From positions 1,273,599 through 1,337,598 of the forward strand of contig MU001493.1 of assembly GCA_010093485.1 (NCBI GenBank): 64,000 nt of DNA, given 5' to 3'. The notes beneath the pieces are model-generated. The model searched no databases, was not told the origin of the DNA, and worked only from the letters and a program-made list of their open reading frames with translations. This document shows positions 10,308 through 21,510 of this stretch, piece by piece. The position numbers and the translations under genes are program-made. Source of the stretch: Karstenula rhodostoma CBS 690.94. Its lineage: Eukaryota > Ascomycota > Dothideomycetes > Pleosporales > Didymosphaeriaceae. Position 1 is the first letter of the stretch. Each line of letters opens with the position of its first letter.

Positions 10308-11095
10308 GCAATGAACGAGAGACAAGCAGGATAGGGCACTAGGCTGTGCTGGGGGGCTGGGGTGATCATGGGACGCTGTGATCACAGGACTTTCTTCACT
10401 ATTATTACACGCTCCTTTAGCAGTAGACACAAGCCTCAGAGGCAATGAAAACATCCGGACCTATACCTTTGCTCCAAATGTGTTGATGCCTTCTTCGATT
10501 ACCTTGCCTACAGAGACATGGAATTTACCTCATTCGAAACCTCGTGCGAACTTTAACCATCATCGTCAGTCGACGTCCACCGCTGATAGTGGGTCTATCG
10601 TATAGCCTGCTTCGCCTGCGCTATCTTCTACGAAGCGAAACATCAACTTGAACGCGGTTGATACTTTTCGAGAAGACGAAATGGTCACTCACGGTCTCAA
10701 GATCTCGCATCGAGCTGCGCTTGAAAGAGACATGCATGGTTGTGAGGAGGAAAGGGAACGCGTTAGCGTGTATCTTGTGGAGTTCTCGTGCCCCAAAAGA
10801 GAAAGCAATGGTTGAGCAGCTCACTCGAGAGTGAGAGGAGCGGCATTGCAATGAGACAGGAGGAGTGACGTGTATTCGTTGAGTAATCGAGGTGTTGGAA
10901 ATAGCCATCTGCCTACGATCTGTTCCACTTCAGCCCGGACCTCGTCTGCGCAACCTCTACACCGCCGCTACCATGGAAAGCTTGAGAATACACCTCCAGC
11001 CGCATGTCGCTAATACTGGCTGACAAATTGTACTCATGCTATTTGACGTAGTGATGAATGCTCGTACGCTGACCATAATAAAACTTCTACCTGTC
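10308..11095. other. intergenic
   Basis: No domain or well-supported exon recognised on either strand; short frames lack signals. Confidence 0.4.
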
Positions 11096-12812
11096 CTACA
11101 TCTTCGCACGCGGCCGCCATCGAATATAAGGGTGACTGTCCGTTGCCAATACAAGAGAGTCGATGTCCTGCGTGTTGACCAAACCAGGGTGCGCCTGATC
11201 AATATTCGTTATCCCACACAGGCGCATCGATGTTTCAAGCTCATCTTTCAGAACTGCAATCGAGTCAATTCCGCACTGTCAACATAGATAACGCTAGACT
11301 TACTCTGAGTTAGGTGCTCGACGCCCTCTTCTCCGTAAGTCAGCGAGTATAAGTACGGCCGTCCGATGCCGACTGCTGTTGCGCCTAGAGAAATGGCTTT
11401 CAAGATATCGGACCCGCGCTCGAAACCACCATCAATGTATACTTCAAGCTTATCGAATATCTCTGGGCATATGCGGTGCAACTCCAGTAGGACGAGGATG
11501 CTCGGTTGCGCACTTCGATATCAATCAGTATGTTTTCTGCATGCGCGTATGAAACGCTTACCCGTCAAGGGAGCGTCCTCCATGGTTGCTCAGCATCACG
11601 CCATCGCATCCCCAATATGCGGCCATTCTTGTGTCCATGGCACTTTGCACGCCTTTCAGCACGACTGGTAGTCCGGACACCCTCTTGATCCATTGCACAT
11701 CTTCCCATATCAAGCTCTTTTCCACATATTGTGCCATTAGTCTGCCCATGCCACCACCTTTCTTGTCGTTGCTCGCCACGGCGCCGGAAATAGCGCTCGC
11801 GACATTTTCTGCTGCGATTCGCTCGTCTGCTTCACGTTTTCCGGGCACTGGTGCGTCGACAGTAACGAGGATGCCACCTTAAAGCTTTGTCAGCGCATTG
11901 TATGCATCGGATTTCCGAACTAATGACTCACGTATTCCCAAAGACGCAGCTTTGCGGAGTAAATCTTCCGTCTTTGGCCGATCAACATTAACATATAGCT
12001 GCAGGAAGAAAGGCTGATCTTGTTTCCCGGCTTTGACGATAGAGGCAAGCGGGTACGAAGCGTTGCTCGAGATGCACTGTACAATTTCTTCATTTGCGCA
12101 ACCTCGAGCCAGGGCCAATTCGCCTTCTGGGTGTGCCAATCGAGCCATAGCCGCCGGGGAAACGAAGAATGGCACTGAGGAATCACACCCCAAAATCTTC
12201 CGTTTTGTGGACACGGTCTTGACATCTCGCAGGATTCGGGGCCTAAACATCACGCGTCGAGTGAGTGCCTTGTTCTGAGTGTGCGTGACTAGATCTGTGG
12301 CAGCTGAGGAGTAGAAAGCCCATGCTTTTGGTGTCAACGTGTGTCGCGCAACTTCCTGGAAATCAGCTGCGGAGATGAGCCGGTGCAGATGCGGCTTCTC
12401 GTATATCTCAGGAACTTGACGTGGGATCTCAATATGACGGTTTTCGGGCTGCGGATTGGATTCTGCAGCTTCTGCTTCGTCGATCGTGCTTCTGGGGGGC
12501 ACGTCGTTGGATGGGAGAACGTCGCCGACGAACTTGTTGGTCGCAAGTGTTTCTTCCAGCATGCCTGGGGCGTGAAACTCATTGTATACTGTGGTTGCAT
12601 CCCTGCCGGCGTAATTCAAGATCACTGAATGGATTAGCTCCAGGGAAACCGTAGTTGAATAAAACGGAAGCAAACATACCCTCTGATCCTCCCGGGTGTT
12701 CGGACAGGAAGTCTGTTACATCCCACACCTTGTCTTCGATCACTACCCAGCAATCATCACGACTGTTGTGCGCCTTCACTTCGTCAAATGATAGAACCGA
12801 CTTGGCTTCCAT
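11096..12812 (-). CDS. flavocytochrome b2-like FMN-dependent 2-hydroxyacid dehydrogenase
   Basis: Five exons (12812-12680, 12624-11932, 11877-11562, 11512-11304, 11253-11096) give 502 residues; introns are 49-55 bases. A cytochrome b5 domain lies at about 5-80, with the first heme His in EHPGGSE and the second in EFHAPG. A linker is followed by the FMN domain at about 125-490: FYSSAATDLVTH, FFLQLYVN, VTVDAPVPGKRE, VVLKGV, LSNHGGRSLDG (catalytic His), IDGGFERGSDI and GRPYLYSL. Family enzymes oxidise L-lactate or related 2-hydroxyacids and pass electrons to cytochrome c. Unlike yeast Cyb2, the b5 domain starts almost at the N-terminus and no mitochondrial presequence is seen, so location and electron acceptor may differ. 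The start is MEAKSVLSF; an ATG 30 bases upstream is also in frame. Confidence 0.9.
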
Positions 12813-13703
12813 GGTTAAAGAGTCGAACACGTGTAGTACCAAGAACGATTTGAAGACTAGGTTCGCAGAGGCAGCAGCCAGAGAGATTCACAAAGCGCTC
12901 AGCCATGACGCTAAACAGAATTTAGATGCACGCCCTCGGTATTCTTCCAGGCCTCGGGAAAGTGTGGAGAGTTGACCGGCTTTCTCGCCGTTGCGGGACC
13001 CACACCGCCATCATGGACCCAAGGCGTGAAGTCCGGAGAAACTTGGGGCCCCACAAACTCGGTAACATTCCGAGCTCGATTAGGGCCTTCCCTAATGGTC
13101 AGACGACTCAGAAGTCTGTGGAGTTGACTTCTCTCAAGTCCTGGAACCTGTGCTATCACCCGAGGCACCATACGTCATTGGCCACCGAAGCCTACAACTC
13201 TGAGAACAAGTCATCGCGCCCAGTTCGAAGTCGATGCATGTGTTGAGAATGCCTCCAGCAATGTATGTTGTCTGAGGCATAGCTACGAGCTCTTTAGAGA
13301 ATTCTAGTTCATGAAAGTAGACATCGAGCCCTGCAGCGCGCTGATGTGACCGCTTTGCAATGCCGACACAATGGCATATTCGTTCAGAATCTGTCCTCAG
13401 GCAGTGAGCGAGAAAAAAAAAGTTTTCTTGGAGCACAAACTTTGAGAAAGAAGAAGACTGGGCCGGTGCACGACGCCTGCACAAGTCCAGCCTGAGTCTG
13501 ATTACTAATCTATAACGAGATTCTCCCCCGCGAGTCTCATCTCCAACCAGCCACACGCGCATCCTTCGGGAACGCGAAAGCTGTCGCCAACTATAGCCTG
13601 ATTATAATGACGCGTTAAATCGACCCCCTACGAGCGCCCATTGGATGTCTCAAAGGCTCGCAAAAGCATCAAGGACGGCATCTTCATTTGCAGCTAGACT
13701 GAG
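12813..13703. other. intergenic
   Basis: About 0.9 kb. Open frames on both strands (for example 12911-13171, minus) have no recognisable domain or supported splice structure. This could be a decayed gene; nothing firm can be called. Confidence 0.4.
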
Positions 13704-14926
13704 CTAATCCTGTATCCAGCCAACCTTGAATCTGTAGAACTTGATTCTTTGTCTCCAGAATGTGAATGCGACGTTCACAACATCCTCAGTCTCGTCTTTG
13801 TCCACCCATACGCTGGGGTACGACAGCTCTCTGTTCTCTCTTGTACGGCTATTGTTCGTCATGCAGAATCCATCGCCTTCTTGTAGCAGCTTTATTTTCC
13901 AGTCCTTGCCCGCATCACCACTCACGCCAACTGTGAGTTGCTTCCGCGGAACGCCCCAAATGGCCTCTCGCGTCTGCTTGGGCTGGTTCTGGCGCTTGTC
14001 ATCCTTTGGTGTAATATCGTCATACAACCCCTCCCGTTTAGTTTGGCCTTGCTGGAAGCTTGAGTCGTTGTACACTACGATCCATCGGCCATCCGAGAGC
14101 ACATCGAAACATATGCCCGAGTTTGGGTTTGGAAGGGCCGTGGGCTTGGGTCCGCTCCAGTCCAAACAATTCTTGGACGTGGAAACATAGACGTTGTCAG
14201 CCCATCTGGATCGATACAACGCGGCATAGCCATCCTTGGTTGCTCGTATATTCATATGCACACAGCCGGTGCTATTCGGAACTTCCTTCTCATGCCACGT
14301 CTTGCCGGAATCCTGGGTGTATTTGAGTACTGAGATGTCGTCGTTCCCAATCCATCGATATCCGGGAGGTGTACGGCAGTACCACGCTGGAAGAACCCAT
14401 GTGCCATCTTTGAGTACGACAATAGGTTGACGAATAAACAATCCTTCGTCTTCGAAGAGATTCTGAGGTTGAGACCAGGTCTGGCCTTCGTCTTTGGAGG
14501 TGCGGTAGCGAACCATCGCTTTGTCCTGGTTCCCAGCAGGCTGCGCCGTGAACAATACCCACAGCTCGTTGGTCGTTGGGTTCAAGAACAAAACCGGATT
14601 TTGCTCGCTCCGGTCAACATCTTCTGATATCTTCTGCGGATTCGACCATGTCCTTGCTCCTTTACGAAGGCGCGAGAGGTGAATCTATAACCGTGAACGC
14701 GAGTTAGTCAAATATTCGCAAAGCCAAACACAAAAGAGTTGGAACAACGTACGCAGATGTCAGACAATCCTTCCTGCGATCCGCCGAACCATGCACATAA
14801 GAGGTCACCACTTGGCAGTCGGAGCAGGTTTGATGCATGCACCTGCGGGGTCGAAGCTGGAATGTAGTTGGAGTCTACCCCAGACGTCTCAGACGAAGGA
14901 ATGAGCTCTGCGTGGAAATCTGCCAT
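13704..14926 (-). CDS. BNR/Asp-box (sialidase-like) beta-propeller protein
   Basis: Exons 14926-14753 and 14684-13704 give 384 residues (68-base intron). The protein has the six-bladed sialidase-fold look: an N-terminal GDLLCAWFGGSQEG strand and Asp boxes SKDEGQTW (about 121-128), TQDSGKTW (about 180-187) and a degenerate SGDAGKDW (about 308). FIRQPIVVLKDGTWVLP and SDGRWIVVYND are typical of the BNR_2 (PF13088) group. No signal peptide is visible, so it is probably intracellular, unlike secreted GH33 sialidases. The substrate may be an oligosaccharide or sugar acid rather than sialic acid. It shares a 447-base divergent promoter with the MFS sugar porter, which suggests co-regulation. Confidence 0.75.
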
Positions 14927-15373
14927 ATGGAAAGAAGCTGGAAATGTTTTTTTCTGTCAGACAGTGGTTTGGCAATGCTACGATATCTAAATCCGCCTCG
15001 AGACGGCGCATGTCGCTAAGGTGGCACGTGCCTTCGCTTTTCCTTCCACGCCCTCGTACATGCGTTGGAGCACCGGCGGACAGCGCCGATCCTTCGCACT
15101 TCTCCCCGTAACCCCAGAAGGGCGACCAAAGTGCGGGGAAGTCCATGCTCGACAGGCCACGCATCTGCATTTCCGGGGTAACTCTGGAGTAGAACCTAGC
15201 AGTGATTGGCCTGTCATGATCGCCCGATAACGAGCGGCTTTAGATGCCCTAGCACTATATGAAGGAGCCCCGAATCCTATTCAAAAACTCCAACGAGCTA
15301 TACCACTCGGTCATACTCGCCGACCTCCCTGCTCTTCTCATCAGGAGCTCAGTCTTGACCTTTTGCCGAAACC
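14927..15373. promoter_or_regulatory. divergent promoter, sialidase-like gene and sugar porter
   Basis: A 447-base gap between opposite ATGs. TATATGAA at about 15256 lies about 118 bases before the porter start. No coding potential seen. Confidence 0.55.
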
Positions 15374-17157
15374 ATGGGTGGCGGAACTTCTCTATGGGCA
15401 TCGCCTGAATGGAAAAAAGACCCCAAATCCATCTACAATGGACGCCTGGCCTACCTCGCCACTACTATCGCATTTGCGGGCTGCGCATATGGCTTTGATC
15501 AAGGAAACATTGGAGGTGTTTTAACCCTGCCAACGTTTAAACACGCATTTGGGCTTGACAAGCTAAGCCAAGATGCCGCCGACGAGCGATCTGGTAACAT
15601 TGCCGCGTTAAGTAAGTTGTAGTATTCGCGCACGCAAGAATCTCAGACTGACTCCCAACACAGTGGCTGCCGGTGGATCTGCAGGCGCCCTCCTTTCTGC
15701 CCCATGCGCCGACTTTCTTGGCCGCAAATACTCCATGATGATCTACGGCTGGATATATCTCTTAGGATGTGCATTCCAGGAAGTCCCAAACCTGCAACTC
15801 TTCTACGCAGGTCGCTTCCTTGCTGGTGTCGCCATCGGCTCAATGTCAGCTGGTGCACCTCAGTTCCTGGCCGAGAACTCGCCAAAGGCAATTCGTGGCT
15901 CTATGACCTGTTTGTACAACCTCATGATCATCACCGCTCTGTCGCTGGCTTTCTGGATAAATTATGGCGTATCCAAGTGGAAGAACGTCAAAGTGACGGA
16001 CTACACACAATGGCAACTGTCGCTCGGCATACAGCTCATACCCGGCTTCTTCATGATCTGCATGCTTTGGTGGGTTCTGGAAACACCGCGTGCATTGATT
16101 GCGAGGGGGAAGCGAGAAGATGGGCTGAAGAATCTCATGAGGCTACGCAAGCTGCCTGAGGATCATCCATACGTTCAACAGGAGTACATGGAAACGTGTG
16201 CCCAAGTCGACCAGGAGCAAGAGGTTGCCGTTGGCCGCAACTATATGCTAGTCATCAAGGACATCGCCTTCGTCCCGTCGAACAGGCGTCGATTCTTCTT
16301 AGCCATCATGCTTTTCCTCTTTCACAAGTTCACCGGTACCGACAGGTAAGCAACCCCGATTTTGGCTTCATCGCTTGATCTGATGACTGCAGCCTCAACT
16401 ATTTTGCACCCGAGATCTTCACTATGATCGGCGTGAAAGGCGGTTCCCAGGCCCTACTCACGACTGGTGTTTATGGTCTAGTCAAGCTTGTGACGACCGT
16501 GATCTATGTCGCTTTCATTGTCGATCGCGTCGGACGTCGCCTTCCACTCATGATCGGTGCGTCTATGCAAGCTACCGCCATGCTTTACATTGCGCTGTAC
16601 GTTCGATTCGCGAATCCCGACAAAGGAGGCGGTACCGAAGCTGGCGGTATCGTTGGTATCGTCTGGATCTACATATATGCTTTCGGCTGGTACGTATTCC
16701 CGAGTCCGAGAAACACGTCTCTTGGCTAACTTTTACCTCGCCCAGGTCTTTTGGCCACAGTGTAGCTTGCTATGTCGTCGCTGCTGAGATCTTTCCTTCG
16801 CGTATAAGGTCGTTCTGTATGAGTTATTGCTTCTTTGTGAACTGGATTGTCGACTTCGGGATCACCAAAGCTACGCCTTCGATGATGACGCATCTTGGAT
16901 GGGGCACGTTCCTGCTCTATGCAGTTCTGACCTACATCGGAGTTGTGTTCATTTTCTTCTGCATGCCTGAGATGAAAGGCAGGTCCATCGAGTCTATGGA
17001 CGACTTGTTCTCGCATTCGATTTGGACCATGTACAAGCGTGCGTATCCGAAAGAAGAGGACAAGGTTCGCCATGATGTTGGTGAAATCCTGAGCAATTGC
17101 ACAGTATCTGAGCTTGGAGAAAAGCGCGATGGAAATGTGCATGTTGAGAGGGTGTGA
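15374..17157 (+). CDS. MFS sugar / sugar-acid porter
   Basis: Exons 15374-15611, 15664-16345, 16393-16689 and 16746-17157 give 542 residues, standard for the sugar porter family. Signatures: GFDQGNIGGVL in TM1, DFLGRKYS after TM2, GRFLAGVAIGSMSAGAPQF in TM4-5, ETPRALIARGK (the PESPRWL position) in the central loop, DRVGRRLPL after TM8, and PEMKGRSIESMD after TM12. TM7 reads HKFTGTDSLNYFAPEIF where hexose transporters have QQxxGxNxxxYY, so the sugar-binding QQ pair is replaced. That points to an atypical substrate such as an acid sugar or disaccharide; this is inference. Introns are 47-56 bases. It is divergent from the sialidase-like gene and just upstream of the reductase/SDR/kinase set. Confidence 0.88.
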
Positions 17158-17508
17158 ACTGGGATGACAATGCAGTAGTAGCTATAGTTTTGCTTTGACT
17201 CAAATCATAAATTTTCGGATGCGCACAGTTTGGTGCCTCCAAAGGCAGAATAAAACGTCAGTCTTTCCGTAACTTAATCTGCTCCACAACAGCGCGACTG
17301 TTGCACGCTCGCAATCTCAGCCCGAGGTCCACAATGTATTCTCTCCGACCCACAAAACTTCTGCACAGCTTACGGCGTTCTCGCCGATGCTGCGGAACCA
17401 TCTTTACAGGCTACGAGGTGCCTTTTGAGGTATAAAACTGATCCAACACCGGACGTTGTGAAAGACCCTTGCAACAACTACTAGTAACGTCATCGCTGAA
17501 TCATTACA
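17158..17508. promoter_or_regulatory. intergenic with TATA box of the aldo-keto reductase gene
   Basis: A 351-base gap; TATAAAA at 17431-17437 lies 78 bases before the ATG at 17509. Confidence 0.55.
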
Positions 17509-18601
17509 ATGGCATCTCATCAGAAGACCTTCCAGCTCAACACTGGTGCAAAGATCCCCGCAGTGGTAAGTCCCAGACGAGTTTGTATTGCCTCGCATCA
17601 ATTGCTAAGTAGATGGCAAGGGGTTTGGTACATGGCAAGCGGCTCCAGGCGACGCTGGTCGCGCAGTTCAAACAGCCATCAAAGCCGGCTACCATCACCT
17701 CGTAAGTCAAGCCCGACGTACGTGTCATATCTTCAACTTCATGCTAACGAAAACAGGACTGTGCTCCTTTATGTACGTCTGACAGAGCCACTGAGCACTT
17801 GTGCTTTGTACTCATGGATCACCAGACTGGAACGAGCCCGAAATAGGGGAGGCATTAACTACCGTCCTCCAATCTACCGGCATCCCCCGGTCCGACATCT
17901 TCATCACCACCAAGCTCTGGTCTTCTTCACACCATGACCCCGAGGCCGCTCTCCGCAAGTCGCTGAAAGACCTCCAGCTCGACCATGTAGACTTGTACCT
18001 CATGCACTGGCCCATCTCGCTCCCCTCCAACTCCCTCGACGCACCCAACTTCGGGAAAGAAGACCGCAAAACGCACGCGCAGGACTGGGACTCTTCCAAG
18101 ACCTGGGCGCTGATGGAGAAGCTGCTAGACACGGGACTGACGAAGGCAATCGGCGTGGCAAACTTCTCGACCGTAAATTTGGAAAAGTTGCTGAAGACGG
18201 CGAAGGTAGTGCCAGCCGTGAATCAGACGGAGTTGCATCCGCTGCTTCCACAAGATAAGCTGAACAAGTTCTGTGGAGAGCATGGGATCCATCAGACTGC
18301 TTTTGGGCCGCTAGGCGGGAAAGGATCGACTTTGCATTCGCATACTGCAGTGGTTGCGATTGCGGAGCAGAATAGGTCTACGACGGGTCAGGTGCTGCTT
18401 TCCTGGGGGGTTGCGAGAGGGTGGAGTGTCATTCCGAAGAGTGTCACGGAAGAGCGCATTAAGAAGAATCTGGACATTTTCCAGTTGAGTGAGGAAGAAT
18501 TAGGGAGGTTAGATGCTTTGGCGGAGGAGGAAGGAAGGAGGTTCAATAGGCCGGACTGGGGGACGGTCGTGTTCCATGACGATGATGGGAGCGTTGCTTA
18601 G
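17509..18601 (+). CDS. aldo-keto reductase (xylose / glyceraldehyde reductase type)
   Basis: Exons 17509-17565, 17621-17701, 17757-17772 and 17826-18601 give 309 residues. The third exon is only 16 nucleotides and encodes DCAPL plus the first base of the Tyr codon; without it the catalytic Asp and Tyr are lost. The tetrad is visible: Asp in HLDCAPLY, Tyr in the same block, Lys in ITTKLWSSSHH and His in LYLMHWPIS. The NADP-binding PKS motif is present as VIPKSVTEERI. Length and motifs fit AKRs that reduce aldoses or glyceraldehyde with NADPH. The position between a sugar porter and a D-erythronate-dehydrogenase-like SDR suggests a carbohydrate substrate. Introns are 53-55 bases. Confidence 0.88.
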
Positions 18602-18817
18602 CCGCATGGCACGCCTGCTGAATCTGCATATCACGACATGTTGCTTCCCAAGGTCTTTGTAAATGCAAGATTCGCGCTGAGGGCTGGAACAAATGGCCCA
18701 CCACATAGGTGTGTGCAAAATGTTCAGCAAGTAGGCAAACTAAGAACCACATTTCACAGTAGCATCACAGCGCCAACCCAACCAAACGATGAGGTGATGA
18801 ACATTAATACACTAAAT

Positions 18818-19801
18818 CTATGACTTGAGACTTGCTGCGAAGCTCTGCACTTCTTCTTTCAGACTGATATCCTCAGCCATGCCCAATCCTTGTGCAAGTG
18901 AAATGTTGAACCTCGCCGGCCAACTAGCAACAATTGCCTCCACATCCGGATCATGCTTCTCCTCAACTAGCCTCAACGCTTTCCCACCGCCAACTTCGCC
19001 CAAAGCTTCTAGGATCTGGCGTACCGTGACTGTTTGCCCCGGCAGATTTATCACACGCCCCCGGTTGTTTGCGAACTTCTCTTTTGGAACATCTTTGATG
19101 GCGACCAGGTTCTTGACCACCGTCTTAGGCGAGCATACCCACATAGTAAGGTCTTTGCTGACGGGAAGAGTTGACTGCAAGCCATTCAAAGGCTCTCTAA
19201 CAATCCCCGAGGCGAAACTTGATACCGCGGCTGAAGGTGCACCAGGCCGTACTATAACAGTAGGCAATCTGACAACACGACCGTCGATGAGCCCACGGCG
19301 TGAGTAGTCGTTCACCAGTGTCTCGACGATGAGCTTCTCAGCGCCATACGAAGACTGAGGTATCGGGATAGTCTTTTCGTCGTACTGCTGATCAGGCGAG
19401 TCTGGAGGGCCGTAGACTGCTAGTGAAGAAGGAAAGACGACAACAACGCCAGGCTGGTGTTTTCGCAGATAGTCCAGTGTGAGCCGGTGAGAGTCGATGT
19501 TGACGGCAAGACCTAGGTCGAGGTTTGCTTCAGCGCCGCCAGACATGATTCCATGGAGGAGATAGCAGGCGCTCCATTGCTGACTGGAAAGTAATGAGTC
19601 CACCGCTGACTGGGTTGTGAGATCTGCTTTGACGGCGGTGGCGCGGGATGCGTTTGGATTTGGTGGTTCGAAAACATCCGCGAGTGTGAGGTGCATGCTC
19701 GGATTGGATAAGAACAGAGTATTGGAAAGTTCCTGGCCAATGAAACCGCCGGCTCCTGTGATGAGGATGTGCTCGCTGGAGGAGTTTGGATGAGAGCCCA
19801 T
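18818..19801 (-). CDS. D-erythronate dehydrogenase-like SDR (DenD family)
   Basis: Single exon, 327 residues. It is an extended SDR with the nucleotide motif ITGAGGFIGQ (about 13-22), catalytic Ser in VFPSSLAVYGP and the YGAEK dyad (YxxxK). The body carries features I associate with the DenD/NAD-dependent epimerase subgroup: GGAEANLDLGLAVNIDSHR, DYSRRGLIDGRVVRLPT, VRPGAPSAAVSSF, GIVREPLNG and the C-terminal ASWPARF block. Bacterial DenD oxidises D-erythronate to 2-oxo-tetronate, two steps before OtnK. Here an OtnK-type kinase lies 1.7 kb away. It shares a 402-base promoter with a second aldo-keto reductase. The exact substrate in fungi is inference. Confidence 0.8.
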   Translation of the reverse strand: MGSHPNSSSEHILITGAGGFIGQELSNTLFLSNPSMHLTLADVFEPPNPNASRATAVKADLTTQSAVDSLLSSQQWSACYLLHGIMSGGAEANLDLGLAVNIDSHRLTLDYLRKHQPGVVVVFPSSLAVYGPPDSPDQQYDEKTIPIPQSSYGAEKLIVETLVNDYSRRGLIDGRVVRLPTVIVRPGAPSAAVSSFASGIVREPLNGLQSTLPVSKDLTMWVCSPKTVVKNLVAIKDVPKEKFANNRGRVINLPGQTVTVRQILEALGEVGGGKALRLVEEKHDPDVEAIVASWPARFNISLAQGLGMAEDISLKEEVQSFAASLKS

Positions 19802-20203
19802 GTTGTAATGGCGAACAATAGAAAGTATATGGAGAATCTATGTGAAGCCAACTGTCGACTTTCTGTCTCTTCGGTTCATGAAAACATACCCGTGCCTTCT
19901 ATAGGCGCAATTGCAGATCCAAGGCTGCGCCTGCAAAGCAGAAATCTCGTTGGGTGGTGGACCGGCGAGAAAGCCGCCAGCAACTTTGACCGCCCCGCGT
20001 GCGGAAACAAGCACCCCCGCACCCCGCATGCACCTGCGGCCTTGACACCGACCGCTTCCAGTCCGTATGGATCATCTTCGGAGCAGCTCGTACTGCTGGC
20101 ATTGGGAAATCTTGTGAAAGTCAATAACAACAATCGCCATTCTACTGCTGCGCTTGAATTGTATCGTCAATCAAGGACCTGAAATAAATCACACATCCAC
20201 AAC
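19802..20203. promoter_or_regulatory. bidirectional promoter, DenD-like and second aldo-keto reductase genes
   Basis: The region includes CGG-N8-CCG (19963-19976), an inverted-triplet arrangement typical of Zn2Cys6 factor sites. Consensus match only. No coding potential seen. Confidence 0.45.
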
Positions 20204-21253
20204 ATGTCTGAAGATATCCCGGATCACGCGTCGAAAACGCTTCCCAAAATGCAATATGCTCGACTCGGACGCTCCGGTATGAAGGTGTCGCGCATCATTC
20301 TTGGCGGCATGGCTTTTGGAAAGCCTACATGGGAGGGCTCGCCATGGACCCTAGATGAAGAAGCCAGTATGGAAGTCATCAAACGCGCGTGGGATCTTGG
20401 GATCAATACGTGGGATACGGCAGACACATACTCCAACGGGGAAAGCGAGCGCATTCTGGGAAAGTTCCTCAAAAAGCACAACATCCCACGATCGAAAGCG
20501 GTCATTATGACCAAGCTATTCAACCCAGTCATGGACGACGACAGCAGACCAGCCCCCGCGGATCCCTATTCACAAGAGCTGGTGAACCAAATGGGCCTCA
20601 GTCGGAAACACATTTTCGACGCTGTAGACGCGTCACTCGAGAGGCTGGGCACGTCATATATCGATGTGCTGCAACTGCACCGGTTGGACCGCGATACCGA
20701 GCCTGAGGAGATCATGCGTGCGTTGCATGATGTGGTGAGCATTGGCAAGGTGCGGTATCTGGGTGGTTCATCTATGGCGACGTGGGAGTTTGCTCGCCTG
20801 CAGTACATTGCCAAGATGAACGACTGGACGCCATTCGCATCCATGCAGCCTTTCTACAACTTGCTCTACCGCGAAGAGGAGCGCGAAATGATTCCGTTTT
20901 GCAATGCGGAAGGCGTTGGCATCATTCCATGGTCACCGCTCGCTCGCGGGCTCTTGGGCAAGCCTGTAGGCGCAACGAGTGCGCGTAGTGAAGTAGACAG
21001 TAAGACGAAGAAGTGGTTTTGCGATGCAAACTCGGACATTGTTGAAAGAGTTGAAGAGCTAAGTAAGAAGAAGGGTGTGAGCATGGCGAGCGTGGCAACA
21101 GCCTGGGTACTGCGAAAAGGATGCCATCCAATTGTAGGATTGACCAGTGTCCAGAGAGTAGAGCAGATTGTGGAGGCTTTCGAAGTGGAACTCAGCGACG
21201 ATGATTGCAGATTCTTGGAGAAAGAATACCGACCACGCAAAGTACAGATGTAG
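20204..21253 (+). CDS. aldo-keto reductase, AKR9/AKR13-like
   Basis: Single exon, 349 residues. It is a longer-type AKR starting YARLGRSGMKVSRIILGGMAFG. The tetrad is Asp in NTWDTADTYSNGESE, Tyr in the same block, Lys in VIMTKLF and His in LQLHRLDRD; GGSSMATWEF, FASMQPFYNLLYREEE and IIPWSPLARGLLG complete the barrel. Fungal members include aryl-alcohol dehydrogenases, the versiconal-hemiacetal-acetate-reductase type and plant-like pyridoxal reductases, so substrate cannot be set from sequence. Divergent transcription with the DenD-like SDR and the downstream acid-sugar kinase suggest a role with them. Confidence 0.85.
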   Translation: MSEDIPDHASKTLPKMQYARLGRSGMKVSRIILGGMAFGKPTWEGSPWTLDEEASMEVIKRAWDLGINTWDTADTYSNGESERILGKFLKKHNIPRSKAVIMTKLFNPVMDDDSRPAPADPYSQELVNQMGLSRKHIFDAVDASLERLGTSYIDVLQLHRLDRDTEPEEIMRALHDVVSIGKVRYLGGSSMATWEFARLQYIAKMNDWTPFASMQPFYNLLYREEEREMIPFCNAEGVGIIPWSPLARGLLGKPVGATSARSEVDSKTKKWFCDANSDIVERVEELSKKKGVSMASVATAWVLRKGCHPIVGLTSVQRVEQIVEAFEVELSDDDCRFLEKEYRPRKVQM

Positions 21254-21510
21254 AATGTAATCGATAAACACGATGACGTCACGTGTCGTGAATAAGAGGC
21301 GGAACTGCTGTTGAATGCATCTTCGTATAACTTTGACATTTGCTTGTGACATGAACTGAATGCGGAGTGGCTCGGCCAGAAGTCCGACCATGGATGGTTT
21401 GCCGTACGTCTCGTTCAACGCACGGTACGGCAGCCGCATAGGTACATAGCCGCCAATGACCCCCATCATGAGGCTTTCCAGTCGCTACTCCATTCTTTCC
21501 GCAACCCACA

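Noticed and set aside
13134..13562. 142-codon minus-strand frame
   Set aside because: No recognisable motif and no convincing splice connection to a neighbour.
18000..18251. Antisense frame inside the aldo-keto reductase
   Set aside because: Shadow of the coding strand; Ser/Arg-rich translation without motifs.
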